A stretch of 64,000 nucleotides of DNA from Sorangium sp051521495 (lineage in GTDB: Bacteria; Myxococcota_A; Polyangia; Polyangiales; Polyangiaceae): contig NZ_CP150355.1 in NCBI RefSeq assembly GCF_051521495.1, positions 8,246,001-8,310,000 on the forward strand. The letters run 5' to 3'. The notes below the pieces were generated by a model that ran no database searches, was not told the origin of the DNA, and saw only the letters and a program-made list of their open reading frames with translations. Both the position numbers and the translations under genes were made by a program. Positions within the stretch are counted from its first letter, which is position 1, and each line of letters begins with the position of its first letter. Shown in pieces: positions 32,423 through 41,334 of this stretch.

Positions 32423-34627
32423 TCACCCGATCTTGAGGCTCGCCGCCTGCCGGACGATGAGCGCCGCGTCGATGGCGATCTTCGCGCCCTGGAGCGTCAT
32501 CGGGCCCCCGTCGAGCTTGATCGCGCTCCCGCCGCCGTGGAACCTGCCCACGCCGCCCGCGAGGACGATCTGCGGCGCCTCGACGACGTAATCGCCGCCC
32601 GCGTCGCGCAGGTGGAGCCCTCCAATCAGCTGCTTCACCGCGCCGGCCTGCGTGGACAGCGTGCCGACGCTGTGTATCTCTCCCGCGGACGACGTCTGAT
32701 CCTTGCTCGTCGCGACGCTCTCGACGCTCGTGCCGGCGACGAGCTGCGCGATGAGCGCCCCTGCCGTCTCATCGTAGGTCGAGAGCATGTTGTCATCGAT
32801 CGAGGCGGGCGACACGCTGGTCTGGACCGAGCCGACGTCGCGCGTGAAGGCGCCGGTGATCTGCTGGCGGACGCCGCACGAGATGGTGATGTGGTCCCCG
32901 CCCACAGCGTAGTCGCGCGCCCCGCCGACCTTCTCGACGAGATCAGCGCTCGCGTGGACCTCGTCGTCACCGCTCACGGAGATCGTCTGCGCGCCGGCCA
33001 CCTTGATCTGGAGCGCGTTGCCGACGTCGATCGACTGGTTCGCGCCCACGGTGACCGACTCGTTCGCGCCGATGGAGACCGCGTAGTTGCTCCCGATGCC
33101 GTGCTCCTCGTCGCCCCCGACGGTCTCGTCCTTGTCGTGACCGGTGGCGATGGCGAGGTCCTTCTTTGCGGCGATGGAGAGCCCCTGGCTCGCGGCCGTG
33201 TCGCTCATCGTGATCTCGTTGTGCCCGGCGCCGCCTGGCGTGGACATGCTCTTCAGCGCGCTCCTGGCGGCCGCGCCGGGCAGGGCGTAGGGCGGCGTGT
33301 CCTCCGCGTTGAACGTGCGCCCGAGCACGAGGGGGCGATCCGGGTCGCCCTCGAGAAAGCCAACCGAGACCTCCCAGCCGACGCGGGGCAGGATCATCGA
33401 GCCGCCGAGGCCGAGCTGCGATACGCGAAGCCAGGCGCTCGACGTATCGTCCTGCTTGCCCGAACGATCCCACAGGAAGCGCACCTTGACGCGGCCGTAC
33501 CTGTCGACGTGGACGGCCTGGGGCTCGCTCGAAGGTCCGGTGACGATCGCTGTCTGGACGCCGCCGACTCGCGGCTTCTTGGTGCGGCGAGGCGGGGCGA
33601 ACGGCGCGTCCTTCGGGATGGCGGCGAACTCGTTCTCGCACGACTCTGCCCCCAGCCGGCCTCGCGATCGGAGCTCGACAACGACGAACTCTCCCTCCAG
33701 GAACGGCTCCGCCGCCCCCTCGATCGCCATCGGTGTACCGCACAGGAGCCCCGCCGCGTGGGTCTTGCCGCGGCAGACGTCCACGTCGCCCCGGAGGGAG
33801 CTCAGCCGCCGCGCCGCCTTCCGTGCGCCCTCGGTGCCCGTGGTGAACCCGCCGGGGTACTCGAAGTGGTGAATGGCTCGGTTGCCGGGCGCCGCTGCCG
33901 AGGCAGCGGGGAAGACGTCGGGTTTCTCGAAATCGTAGTCGCGCAGCGCGAGGCCCGTGGTCCTCAGGGTCTTTCTCCGGCGCAGGTCGAGCACCGGCCG
34001 GGCGTGCGCGCGCGCGCCTTGCCGGACGGAGAGCAGCACCTCGGGCGTCCCTTCCTGCGGCGCAAAGGCCGCCGGGTCATCCCCCAGGACGAGCCTGTGC
34101 CCGTCTGGACCGTGGAGGAAGAAGTAGAATATCCCCTCTTCTTCGAGGAGCCGGTGAACGAAGTCGAGCTCTGTTTCGCGGTACTGGCACAGGAACTCGC
34201 GAGGCGCGTAGCTCTGCCGGAGCCGCCATTCGACGCCGCTGTCGACGCCGGCGTCGGCCAGGACGGTCTTGACGACATCCACCGGGCTCCTGTCCTGGAA
34301 GATGCGCGAGCCCTCGCGGTGCTCGAGCGCGGCGAGCGCGGGCCGGAGCCGGAGGTGAAAGCGGTACTCGCCAGCCTGGACCTGGAGGAAGCCGACCCGG
34401 TCCGGCAGGCCGTCGTAATGCCGGACGCTCCCGTGACCATCATCGACCTCGAGCAACATCCGGCGCTGGAGGCACGCATCGACACGAAACGACGGGTCGC
34501 TGGTCGAGATCTCGACGCGAACGGCGTACGGCAGCGAGATCGCCTCGTGCGCTTCGTAGGAAAGGACCCGGACGTCGCTGGGCAGACCGCCGCCCGCGAG
34601 AACGATGTGGCCGAGCGTCCCCTCCAT
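32423..34627 (-). CDS. vgrG: VgrG spike protein 3
   Basis: T6SS spike of 734 residues from ATG 34627 (MEGTLGHIVL); an in-frame upstream ATG at 34690 is less likely. It has the gp27-like region with SRIFQDRSPVDVVKTVLADAG, an OB fold (YGRVKVRFLWDRSGKQDDTSSAWLRV) and a beta-helix (SIGANESVTVGANQSIDVG). No extra C-terminal enzyme. First vgrG of the operon, 118 bases after the DUF6484 gene. Confidence 0.94.
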   Translation of the reverse strand: MEGTLGHIVLAGGGLPSDVRVLSYEAHEAISLPYAVRVEISTSDPSFRVDACLQRRMLLEVDDGHGSVRHYDGLPDRVGFLQVQAGEYRFHLRLRPALAALEHREGSRIFQDRSPVDVVKTVLADAGVDSGVEWRLRQSYAPREFLCQYRETELDFVHRLLEEEGIFYFFLHGPDGHRLVLGDDPAAFAPQEGTPEVLLSVRQGARAHARPVLDLRRRKTLRTTGLALRDYDFEKPDVFPAASAAAPGNRAIHHFEYPGGFTTGTEGARKAARRLSSLRGDVDVCRGKTHAAGLLCGTPMAIEGAAEPFLEGEFVVVELRSRGRLGAESCENEFAAIPKDAPFAPPRRTKKPRVGGVQTAIVTGPSSEPQAVHVDRYGRVKVRFLWDRSGKQDDTSSAWLRVSQLGLGGSMILPRVGWEVSVGFLEGDPDRPLVLGRTFNAEDTPPYALPGAAARSALKSMSTPGGAGHNEITMSDTAASQGLSIAAKKDLAIATGHDKDETVGGDEEHGIGSNYAVSIGANESVTVGANQSIDVGNALQIKVAGAQTISVSGDDEVHASADLVEKVGGARDYAVGGDHITISCGVRQQITGAFTRDVGSVQTSVSPASIDDNMLSTYDETAGALIAQLVAGTSVESVATSKDQTSSAGEIHSVGTLSTQAGAVKQLIGGLHLRDAGGDYVVEAPQIVLAGGVGRFHGGGSAIKLDGGPMTLQGAKIAIDAALIVRQAASLKIG

Positions 34628-34745
34628 CAAACGCACCCTCCAGTCTCCGGAGCCCTCATGTGTATCCTGACTCGCCGCCGCTCGCAACACACCTCACGCG
34701 CGGCCCGCTGGACTCCCGGGAGGCGCAGGGCGCGGCGGCGCGGGC

Positions 34746-35312
34746 TCAATTCAGCCTCAAGATGCGCCCGACGAGGCGGAACAGCCCACGAGAGGCGGCG
34801 CTGATGCGGCTGCCGATCACCTCGATGTCCCCGTCCTGACGGATGCGGACCGCGCCGTGCCCCGAGCGCAGGAGCACTTCCTCCTCGGCCTCGATGCTCA
34901 CCGTGGTCGCCTGGAGCCGGAGTTCGCGAGGCTTGCGCGTCGTGAGCGCCGCGACGACGAGAGGCGCTTCCCCCTCGCAGCACTCGACCAGCACCAGGTC
35001 GCCGTTGGCCTGCGCGTCGGTGATCACCTCGGGATCCACCTCGGGCGCGAGCGCTGCCTCGACCGGCGCGGCCGCGCCGCGGAGGACGATCGTCGCGCTG
35101 CGGCCCGCCACGTCGAGGACGCGCGCGGTGCGGGTGCCGGCCGACGGCGCGGTGGCCGGCGCTCCGGGCGCGGCGCGGGGCGCCGGCTCCGGGGAGGCGG
35201 ATTGCGGGAGGAGATCGTCGATGGAGAGACGCGACGCCGGCGCGGCCTCCTCTTCCGGCTCGACGGTCACGCTGCCTAGCCCGTCGAGATCCTTGTCATG
35301 GGCCCTCATCAT
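34746..35312 (-). CDS. DUF6484-type protein upstream of the vgrG run
   Basis: Product of 188 residues. An acidic, Ala/Pro-rich N-terminus is followed by a small beta-rich domain (ARVLDVAGRSATIVLRG, LVLVECCEGEAPLVVAALTTR) and a short beta-helix-like tail (LQATTVSIEAEEEVLLRSGHGAVRIRQDGDIEVIG) like the end of a VgrG. Such proteins sit beside vgrG genes and may add to or cap the spike. First gene of the minus-strand T6SS operon. Confidence 0.75.
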   Translation of the reverse strand: MMRAHDKDLDGLGSVTVEPEEEAAPASRLSIDDLLPQSASPEPAPRAAPGAPATAPSAGTRTARVLDVAGRSATIVLRGAAAPVEAALAPEVDPEVITDAQANGDLVLVECCEGEAPLVVAALTTRKPRELRLQATTVSIEAEEEVLLRSGHGAVRIRQDGDIEVIGSRISAASRGLFRLVGRILRLN

Positions 35313-35477
35313 GCCTCCGGTATACCACGCGATGGTAGCACTCCACCGCGGCGAGCTCGCGCTGCGAGCATGCTTCTCCAGGTCGTCCTTGCGGCGAACG
35401 ATGCGCGAGTCGAGCCGAGCCTCCTCGCAGCGCTGGTCCGTGGTCGTGATAAGCGTGAATGCATCGGTCCTGTAAAG

Positions 35478-35942
35478 CTACTCGGAAGGCGAGTGATAAG
35501 GGTCGACCAGCGCCCAGAGCTCGTCGCACCGCTTCTCGTAGGCCGGGTCTTTGGGGTCGACCTTGCGCATGGCGATGAGAAAATTCTTCGGCGGCTGGTA
35601 ACCGTGTGTATCGATGTAATGGAGAATCAGGTCCGGAAAGATGTAAATACGAGTTTTCCCGGGAACACAGATATTTCTCCAACCCAGATAGGTCTCCTGC
35701 CCAGCAACGATGCGCATGGGAGGCTCAGTGTCCGGATCGTCGAAGCAGAAGCTGCACGCATGCGTGCCCTCGATTTCCACGGGCGTCCAGCCGTGCACGA
35801 TGATCTGCTCCAGCCTCGCGACGTCCTCCGGATCCACGGTCCCTTGAGGGATAGGATGAGGCTTGTTCATCCAGCCGATCGTGACCAGCTTGGGGTGCTG
35901 GCAATGCATAAAACGGTGCCCTCCATCACGATAGCGCGACAT
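35478..35942 (-). CDS. candidate immunity protein for Rhs-1
   Basis: Product of 154 residues, soluble, encoded 17 bases after the Rhs-1 stop and in the same direction. It has HCQHPK and CSFC cysteine pairs and the segment IYIFPDLILHYIDTHGYQPPKNFLIAMRKVDP. Local GC is lower than in the Rhs core, as is common for toxin/immunity cassettes. The immunity role follows from position alone. Confidence 0.65.
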   Translation of the reverse strand: MSRYRDGGHRFMHCQHPKLVTIGWMNKPHPIPQGTVDPEDVARLEQIIVHGWTPVEIEGTHACSFCFDDPDTEPPMRIVAGQETYLGWRNICVPGKTRIYIFPDLILHYIDTHGYQPPKNFLIAMRKVDPKDPAYEKRCDELWALVDPYHSPSE

Positions 35943-35959
35943 GGCACAATACTCCTGTC

Positions 35960-38900
35960 CTATCTCCGCGATTTCCGCTTCTTCTTGCTAATGCCGTCCT
36001 TGCCTTCGAAGAATTCATCGTCCAGCTCGCGGGTCGATGGACGGTGACCCGCCGGACCCGGGGCCACGTTCGACGTCCCCCCCTCACGCCAGAAGCCAGG
36101 CTCATAGCGCCAGTCATTCCGCTCGTTCTGAGTGTATACAGTGCTATGGCGCCTCCAAACATGCAGGTTTTCCGTCGGAGCATACACCTTGCTCCCGTCT
36201 TTCGCCATCTCTCTGGCGAGGCGGTCGGCGATGCTGTTTTCCCCCTTGGCCGTCTTGCAGCTCGCCAGCCGGATCGTCATGCCAGGCTTGTAATCCGGGT
36301 GATTCCGGATGTAGTCAGCGAGTTCCTTCTCGTCGGAGACCATATAATACCTTGCATCCTGACGAGCGCTGTTATCGAACGCCCGATTCATGCCGCTCGA
36401 ATTTCCATGCCCTCGCAAGATGAATTCATCGGGATTGTCAGGAAAGTCATTCTCTCGCCAGCCAGCAACGATGACGACCAGTCCGAAGGGATCTCCCCAT
36501 CGGAACGGATTGCGCGCATACCGATATGCGTTCAGCCCGCCGAGGAGCCCCGTCGGGTCGGGGCTGATGTAGCGCCCCGTCTCCGGATCGTAATACCGGA
36601 ACCGGTTGTAGAAGAGCCCCGTCTCCGGATCCTCGTACTGCCCCTGAAAGCGGAGCGGCGTCTCCACGTCCGCGCCGCCGCGCGGCCTCACACGACCCCA
36701 GACGCTCCGCTCGATGCTCTCCGCGATCGTCCCGTCCAGGTTCACGAGCGCGTCCGGCGCGCCCGCCGGGTTGGTCAGGTAGCAGCACCAGCGTCCATCC
36801 CCATCGCGCTGATAGTGCGCCATCGGGACGAACTCGTCATCCTCATACACGTACGTCCTGGCCCTCTCGGAATCGCCCGCGCGCGTCACCTCGTGGACGA
36901 GCCTGTGCCGATCCCAGACGTACCGCGTCGTCGCTACGTCGATCCACCTCTCGCCCTGGCCCCTCCTCGATACACGCTTGCCGATCCGCCTCGCCAGCGG
37001 ATCGTACGTGAACTCCACACGAAGGCCTTCGGGCGTCAGGACGCCTTCGAGCAAATCCCGATCACTCCACTGGAAGCGCGTCACGAGCTCCCCGCCCGAT
37101 GGCGCACGGACGCGCCGCTCGCTCAGGCGCCCGAGGGCATCCCACACGTAGTCGATATCTCCGCGGCGAGCCAGCCGGCCACCCGGCCCGTAAGACCAGG
37201 CGCCGCTACCGCTCGCCTCGGCGATGTTGCCGGAAGCATCGTAGCGGAAGCGCTCCTCCCGCTCCACCGCTCCCCACGCCGCGATGACCTGGCCGCGCGC
37301 GTCGTGATCGTACCGCGTCACCCCGCCGTCGCGATCCCAGACCTCGAGGAGCTCCTGCCGCGCGTCGTACCGGTATGCCCGGCCCCACACCGCGTCGGGC
37401 AGCGGTCCGACCCAGTCCGGCTCTCCTCGCCCGATCCGCGGCGCGCGCGCAGGGGACGTGAGCCACCGTGCGGCGATCTGACCGGCGGGCGTGTACGCGG
37501 TCGCGACAGCGCCGCCGTCGGGCGAGAATACGCGCCGCACCTCGCGGCCCAATGCATCGTTCGCGTGGTCGATCAGGAGTCCTGCCGCCGCGCTCGTACG
37601 CCTCCGCAGGCCGCGAGCATCCCGGAGGATGGCCTCTTCATGGCCCCACGATGTCCGACGCGCGACCGCGCCCCCGATCGCGCCCCACGTCGTCTCGATC
37701 GCGTACGAGACGCCCCCGACCGTCTGCTCCTCACGCGTGATCCTCCCGCGCGCGTCGCGCTCGAACGTGAAGCGCCCCGCCCCGCTCGAGACCGCGATCA
37801 CCGCCCCGTTCGCGTCGTGCTCGTACGTCTCGGTCCCGCCGCCCGGCCGCGTGATGGTGACCAGGTTGCCGCCGGCGTCGTAGGAGAGCTGCATCCGCCC
37901 GCGCTCCCCGTTCTCGATCGACTGGAGCCTGCCGGCCTCGTCGAAGCGGTACCTGAACGTCCGCCCGTCGAACGTCGTCTCCTTCACGAGGCGATGCCAT
38001 GCGTCGTAGTCGAGCCGGTGCACCTCGCCCACCTCGTTGTGCACCTCGAGGAGCTCGCCATCCCGATCGTACGCGAGCCGCACGACATTGCCGTTCTGGT
38101 CCTTCGCCGCGCAGAGCTGCCTGTAGCCGCCCCACGCGAGCTCACGCACGTTGCCGGCCGGATCCTCGACGCGCACGAGATAGCCCTCCGCGTCGTATGC
38201 GTACCGCGCGACGCCCTCAGGAGCTTGCGTCGCAAGCAAATTCCCGAGCGGCGAGTACTCGTAGCGAACGGTCCGCCCCATCGGATCGGTCCTTGCGACC
38301 ATTCGCCCGAGAGCGTCATAGCGCCACGACCAGCGCGCGCCGTCAGGAGCGACAGCGCCGATCGGATTGCCATGCACGTCCCGCTCGATGCGCCATAAGC
38401 CTCCTCCCGGAGACGCGACCTCCACGACCTGACCTCGGTCGTCGCGCCGGTAGAGCGTCGCCGCGCCAACACCGTCGCGGTGAGCGACCACGTTGCCGCG
38501 TCCGTCCCGATCGAGCGCGACCGTGTCTCCCCGACGGTCCGTGATGCGCAACGGATTGCCACGAGCGTCCCGCTCGATTCGCGTGACGCGGCCCAGTGGA
38601 TCGGTGATCGCGAGGATGCGGCCGCGCTCGTCGCGCTCGAACGTGGTCGTCGCCCCCAGGCCGTCGGTCCGGGACAGGAGATGCCCGTGCTCATCATACG
38701 TCCGCGTGACGGCCCCGCGCCCGTCGACGCTCCTGTCGAGCGTCCCCATCGGGTTGCCGAAGAACCGGCGGATGGTGGTGGAGTCGGTCACCTCGCTGTA
38801 GCCGCCGGAGCCGTACACGAGCTTGCAATGATAGATACCCTTGGCCACCGTGGTCCCGTCACGGAGCCGCGGGGGCAACCCCTCGGCGAGGCACGGATCT

Positions 38901-39847
38901 GCCTTGCCGGCGTAGTCGAGCCAGACCTCCACGCAACGGCGCTGCGAATCGTAGGCGTAGTGCGACGTGAGCCCGACGCGATCGGTGGACGACACGAGGA
39001 GATGACCACCATCATACGTGTACCGAGACGCGTGGCCCTCGGCGTCGGTCGCGCGGACGAGGTCACCGTCATCGCCGCGGGTGTAGCTCGCGATCCGCAA
39101 GGAACGATCGTGGGTGGGTGAGGTCAGCACGTCGATCGCGGCGATCCTACCGCCCGCGTCCGGCGTGACGCGCACGACCCTGCCCACGCTGTCGACGACG
39201 CGAACGAGGGCGCCGTCATCGTACGTGAGCTCGATCCGGTTTCCGTTGCCATCCTCGATCGAGCTCAACCGGAGCAGGCGCTCATCGGGGCCAGCGCTCA
39301 CGAAGACGCGATCGAGCCCGTCGCCGATGTCGAGCACGAAGCCTCTGGCCTCGCGGCGCAGCAGGTAGCCCCAGGGCCCGATCGTCTCCTCACCGACGGC
39401 GAGGGGCTGCCCGAAATCGACGGAGATACCCTCCTCGGTCCACACAACGATGGAGCGGCGTCGCACCTCGATCGTCCACCCCCAGCTGTGTCCCCACCCC
39501 CACCCCAGCCCGAAGTCGCGCGTGGCCGCGGTCGAGCTGTACGAGCGCGTGAACTCGAGCGGGATGGGCCCGGGGAGGCGCAGATCGGTGACCGGGGGCG
39601 TGAAGACGCGTCCGGTGACGACGTCGACCGGGTCGCTGGCGCTCTCGGTATCGGATGTACCGCTCGGCGCGCACTTCTGGTCGCCGCTCGCGCCCGTGCC
39701 TTCGCCCCCACGGCCGTCGCCGCCACCGTCACCACCGCCGCTGCCACCGCCATCGCTTCCGCCCGCGCCCCCTCCTCCGCCCATCACGGCGATTCCCGGG
39801 CACATGCCCGGCGGCGCTGCTGCGTCCGGCGCGGGTGCCGTCGACAT
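35960..39847 (-). CDS. Rhs protein 1 with protease-like toxin tip
   Basis: Product of 1295 residues. N-terminus MSTAPAPDAAAPPGMCPG with a Gly-rich linker, a DUF6531-type domain (DPVDVVTGRVF...LPGPIPLEFTRSYSS), about 30 YD repeats that form the Rhs shell (for example YDALGRMVARTDPMGRTVRY), and the core end RYYDPETGRYISPDPTGLLGGLNAYRYARNPFRWGDPFG. The polymorphic tip of about 160 residues follows. It has FILRGHG and, 54 residues on, IRLASC, the His-Gly and Cys pattern of clan CD (caspase-like) peptidases, then VYAPTENLHVW. Delivered by T6SS. ATG 39847 is 3 bases after the upstream gene. The tip activity is inference. Confidence 0.88.
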   Translation of the reverse strand: MSTAPAPDAAAPPGMCPGIAVMGGGGGAGGSDGGGSGGGDGGGDGRGGEGTGASGDQKCAPSGTSDTESASDPVDVVTGRVFTPPVTDLRLPGPIPLEFTRSYSSTAATRDFGLGWGWGHSWGWTIEVRRRSIVVWTEEGISVDFGQPLAVGEETIGPWGYLLRREARGFVLDIGDGLDRVFVSAGPDERLLRLSSIEDGNGNRIELTYDDGALVRVVDSVGRVVRVTPDAGGRIAAIDVLTSPTHDRSLRIASYTRGDDGDLVRATDAEGHASRYTYDGGHLLVSSTDRVGLTSHYAYDSQRRCVEVWLDYAGKADPCLAEGLPPRLRDGTTVAKGIYHCKLVYGSGGYSEVTDSTTIRRFFGNPMGTLDRSVDGRGAVTRTYDEHGHLLSRTDGLGATTTFERDERGRILAITDPLGRVTRIERDARGNPLRITDRRGDTVALDRDGRGNVVAHRDGVGAATLYRRDDRGQVVEVASPGGGLWRIERDVHGNPIGAVAPDGARWSWRYDALGRMVARTDPMGRTVRYEYSPLGNLLATQAPEGVARYAYDAEGYLVRVEDPAGNVRELAWGGYRQLCAAKDQNGNVVRLAYDRDGELLEVHNEVGEVHRLDYDAWHRLVKETTFDGRTFRYRFDEAGRLQSIENGERGRMQLSYDAGGNLVTITRPGGGTETYEHDANGAVIAVSSGAGRFTFERDARGRITREEQTVGGVSYAIETTWGAIGGAVARRTSWGHEEAILRDARGLRRRTSAAAGLLIDHANDALGREVRRVFSPDGGAVATAYTPAGQIAARWLTSPARAPRIGRGEPDWVGPLPDAVWGRAYRYDARQELLEVWDRDGGVTRYDHDARGQVIAAWGAVEREERFRYDASGNIAEASGSGAWSYGPGGRLARRGDIDYVWDALGRLSERRVRAPSGGELVTRFQWSDRDLLEGVLTPEGLRVEFTYDPLARRIGKRVSRRGQGERWIDVATTRYVWDRHRLVHEVTRAGDSERARTYVYEDDEFVPMAHYQRDGDGRWCCYLTNPAGAPDALVNLDGTIAESIERSVWGRVRPRGGADVETPLRFQGQYEDPETGLFYNRFRYYDPETGRYISPDPTGLLGGLNAYRYARNPFRWGDPFGLVVIVAGWRENDFPDNPDEFILRGHGNSSGMNRAFDNSARQDARYYMVSDEKELADYIRNHPDYKPGMTIRLASCKTAKGENSIADRLAREMAKDGSKVYAPTENLHVWRRHSTVYTQNERNDWRYEPGFWREGGTSNVAPGPAGHRPSTRELDDEFFEGKDGISKKKRKSRR

Positions 39848-39850
39848 CGC

Positions 39851-40306
39851 TCAGCCCTCCCCTTGACGGTCCGGGTTCCCCCCTCGCTCGCCGCGGAGAG
39901 CCGCGTGAAACCGCCTCTCCGCGCCGGGATCCTCGGCCATCCGAGGGCTCCAGTGCTCGCTCCCGCGGACATACTCGGCCAGGGTCACGCCCACCTTGGC
40001 GAGCGCCGCCTGCACGTCCCCCGTCTCGTGCAGCAGCGATGTCACTTGAGCGAACTGCTCCAGCGAGATCGGCGGTGCCGCCGCGCGTGAACCCGCCTGG
40101 TAGGCCGCTGTACAGGTTGCGAGCAGCGCCGGGATGCCTTCATGTTCGTTCGCCAGAGCGTCCGAGAGGAGCGCCTGCCAGTGCGCGTCCGCGGCGTCCC
40201 ATCGCGCCTCGTCGAGCCCGTGTCGAGCGAGCACCTCCGCCTGCGCGCCGCCGGATGCCGCAAGCTGGGCCATGACCGTCACGTACGTCTCCAGATCGAG
40301 CACCAT
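39851..40306 (-). CDS. small duplicated-domain protein upstream of Rhs-1
   Basis: Product of 151 residues with two copies of a helical unit: YVTVMAQLAASGGAQAEVLARHGLDEARWDAADAHW and FAQVTSLLHETGDVQAALAKVGVTLAEYVRGSEHW. The same unit occurs twice in the Pro/Ala-rich protein at 45573. Its end is 3 bases before the Rhs-1 start, so they are coupled; a chaperone or adaptor role for the Rhs cargo is likely. I know no name for the domain. Confidence 0.7.
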   Translation of the reverse strand: MVLDLETYVTVMAQLAASGGAQAEVLARHGLDEARWDAADAHWQALLSDALANEHEGIPALLATCTAAYQAGSRAAAPPISLEQFAQVTSLLHETGDVQAALAKVGVTLAEYVRGSEHWSPRMAEDPGAERRFHAALRGERGGNPDRQGEG

Positions 40307-40383
40307 GATGGATCGGGGCGAGCGTAGGCGATGCGGATGTGCTGTTCCAGAACGAAAAGCGACGGATTCCGACGCAAAAGTGC

Positions 40384-40490
40384 TCAAGGAGCGGGGTCGC
40401 GACCCGAGGTGCTCCGGCGCTGGTCGTGCAGGGCGACAGCGCGATCGAGCGCCTCCCTCGCTCCTCGCTTTTCCCGGGGGAATGCCTCAG
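40384..40490 (-). pseudogene. tail of a second immunity gene
   Basis: This stretch translates to AFPREKRGAREALDRAVAL and more before a stop at 40384, matching the C-terminal end AFAREKRGAKEALDRAIAL of the immunity gene at 40711. The rest of the gene is missing. It joins directly to the orphan toxin tip fragment. Confidence 0.7.
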
Positions 40491-40724
40491 CTGCTGCCGA
40501 TCGTCGAAGACGAGGCCCTTGGCGTAGTCGACGATGCGGCCGCCGGGCTCCTCGTTCACGCAGTGGATGCCCCAGAGCACCGGCTCGCCCGTGGCATCGT
40601 CGCAGGTGCGAAGCGGCTCGGGCGCGCCGTCAGGCCCGCGGGCCGCGATGACGAGCGGCGCGCCGCCGCCCTCGGCGGCCGCGCGGGCGGCGAGCTGGCG
40701 GCAGAGGAGGTTACTTGGCTTCAT
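40491..40724 (-). pseudogene. orphan Rhs toxin tip fragment
   Basis: About 78 codons homologous to the C-terminal tip of Rhs-2: NLLCRQLAARAA, GIHCVNEEPGGRIVDYAKG and LVFDDRQQ match AMQCARVADAAR, DHWVNEDSGGRIVDYDQG and MIFDNRQQ. No Rhs core precedes it; it overlaps the end of the immunity gene by 14 bases. After DDRQQ the frame runs into the immunity-tail remnant, so a deletion fused the two. A relic of a stacked toxin/immunity cassette. Confidence 0.75.
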
Positions 40725-41334
40725 GGTCGGCCCTCATCTCTTCGTAGAGCGCGATGGCGCGATCCAGCGCCTCCTTCGCGCCGCGCTTCTCCCGGGCGAA
40801 GGCCTCCACGTGATCGCAGCGCGCCCAGGTGAGCACCTCCAGTATGTCGGAGATCGGCATGATAGGGACGCCATCCTGGTACGAATGGTTGATCTGAAAC
40901 ACGACCGGAATGGCGTCGGGATCCCGCCCTGCGGCAATGAGATCGGCGCGGAGCATCTTGACGAAGTGGCGGGTGCGCCCGAAGCGAGGCACCGCATCCT
41001 CGACTACGAGGACGATGATCTGAGCGCGTTGCAGCGCGGCGAGCTCTTGGGCGAACGAAGTGTCACCGTGGTTGGCTGCAGCCTCCATGGCCACCAGGTC
41101 CTCGATAGCATGGTTCCACGGGCCGCAGCGAGTCCAAACAAAGAACAGATTGAGGGCGTACATGACGTCGCCAACCGGCCAGAGCACACAGCCCTCCTTC
41201 GGCACCGGATCGTCCACCACCAGGCCATCGATACCTAACGAGCAGACGTGCCGGAGAAGCGCTTCTGGGGAGCTCACAGTGGCCTTGTAATAGACCACCT
41301 CTAGCCGCGCGTGCGGTGAGCCGGCATTCACCAT
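40711..41334 (-). CDS. candidate immunity protein for Rhs-2, MglA-like fold without P loop
   Basis: Product of 207 residues. Start ATG 41334 overlaps the Rhs-2 stop by 7 bases (ATGGTGA), a classic toxin/immunity coupling. The order of segments recalls MglA-type small GTPases: LEVVYYKATVSSPEALLRHV where MglA has VYYGPG-x-SGKTTN, then LFFVWTRCGPWNHAIEDLV, IIVLVVEDAVPRFGRTRHFVKML and IPVVFQINHSYQDGVPIM where MglA has the NKRD motif. GTP-binding residues are lost. The immunity role is inferred from position. Confidence 0.7.
   Translation of the reverse strand: MVNAGSPHARLEVVYYKATVSSPEALLRHVCSLGIDGLVVDDPVPKEGCVLWPVGDVMYALNLFFVWTRCGPWNHAIEDLVAMEAAANHGDTSFAQELAALQRAQIIVLVVEDAVPRFGRTRHFVKMLRADLIAAGRDPDAIPVVFQINHSYQDGVPIMPISDILEVLTWARCDHVEAFAREKRGAKEALDRAIALYEEMRADHEAK

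Noticed and set aside
28304..34804. Large plus-strand frames opposite the vgrG genes (up to 1185 codons)
   Set aside because: Arg/Asp/His-rich shadow translations of the minus-strand VgrG genes, without any domain.
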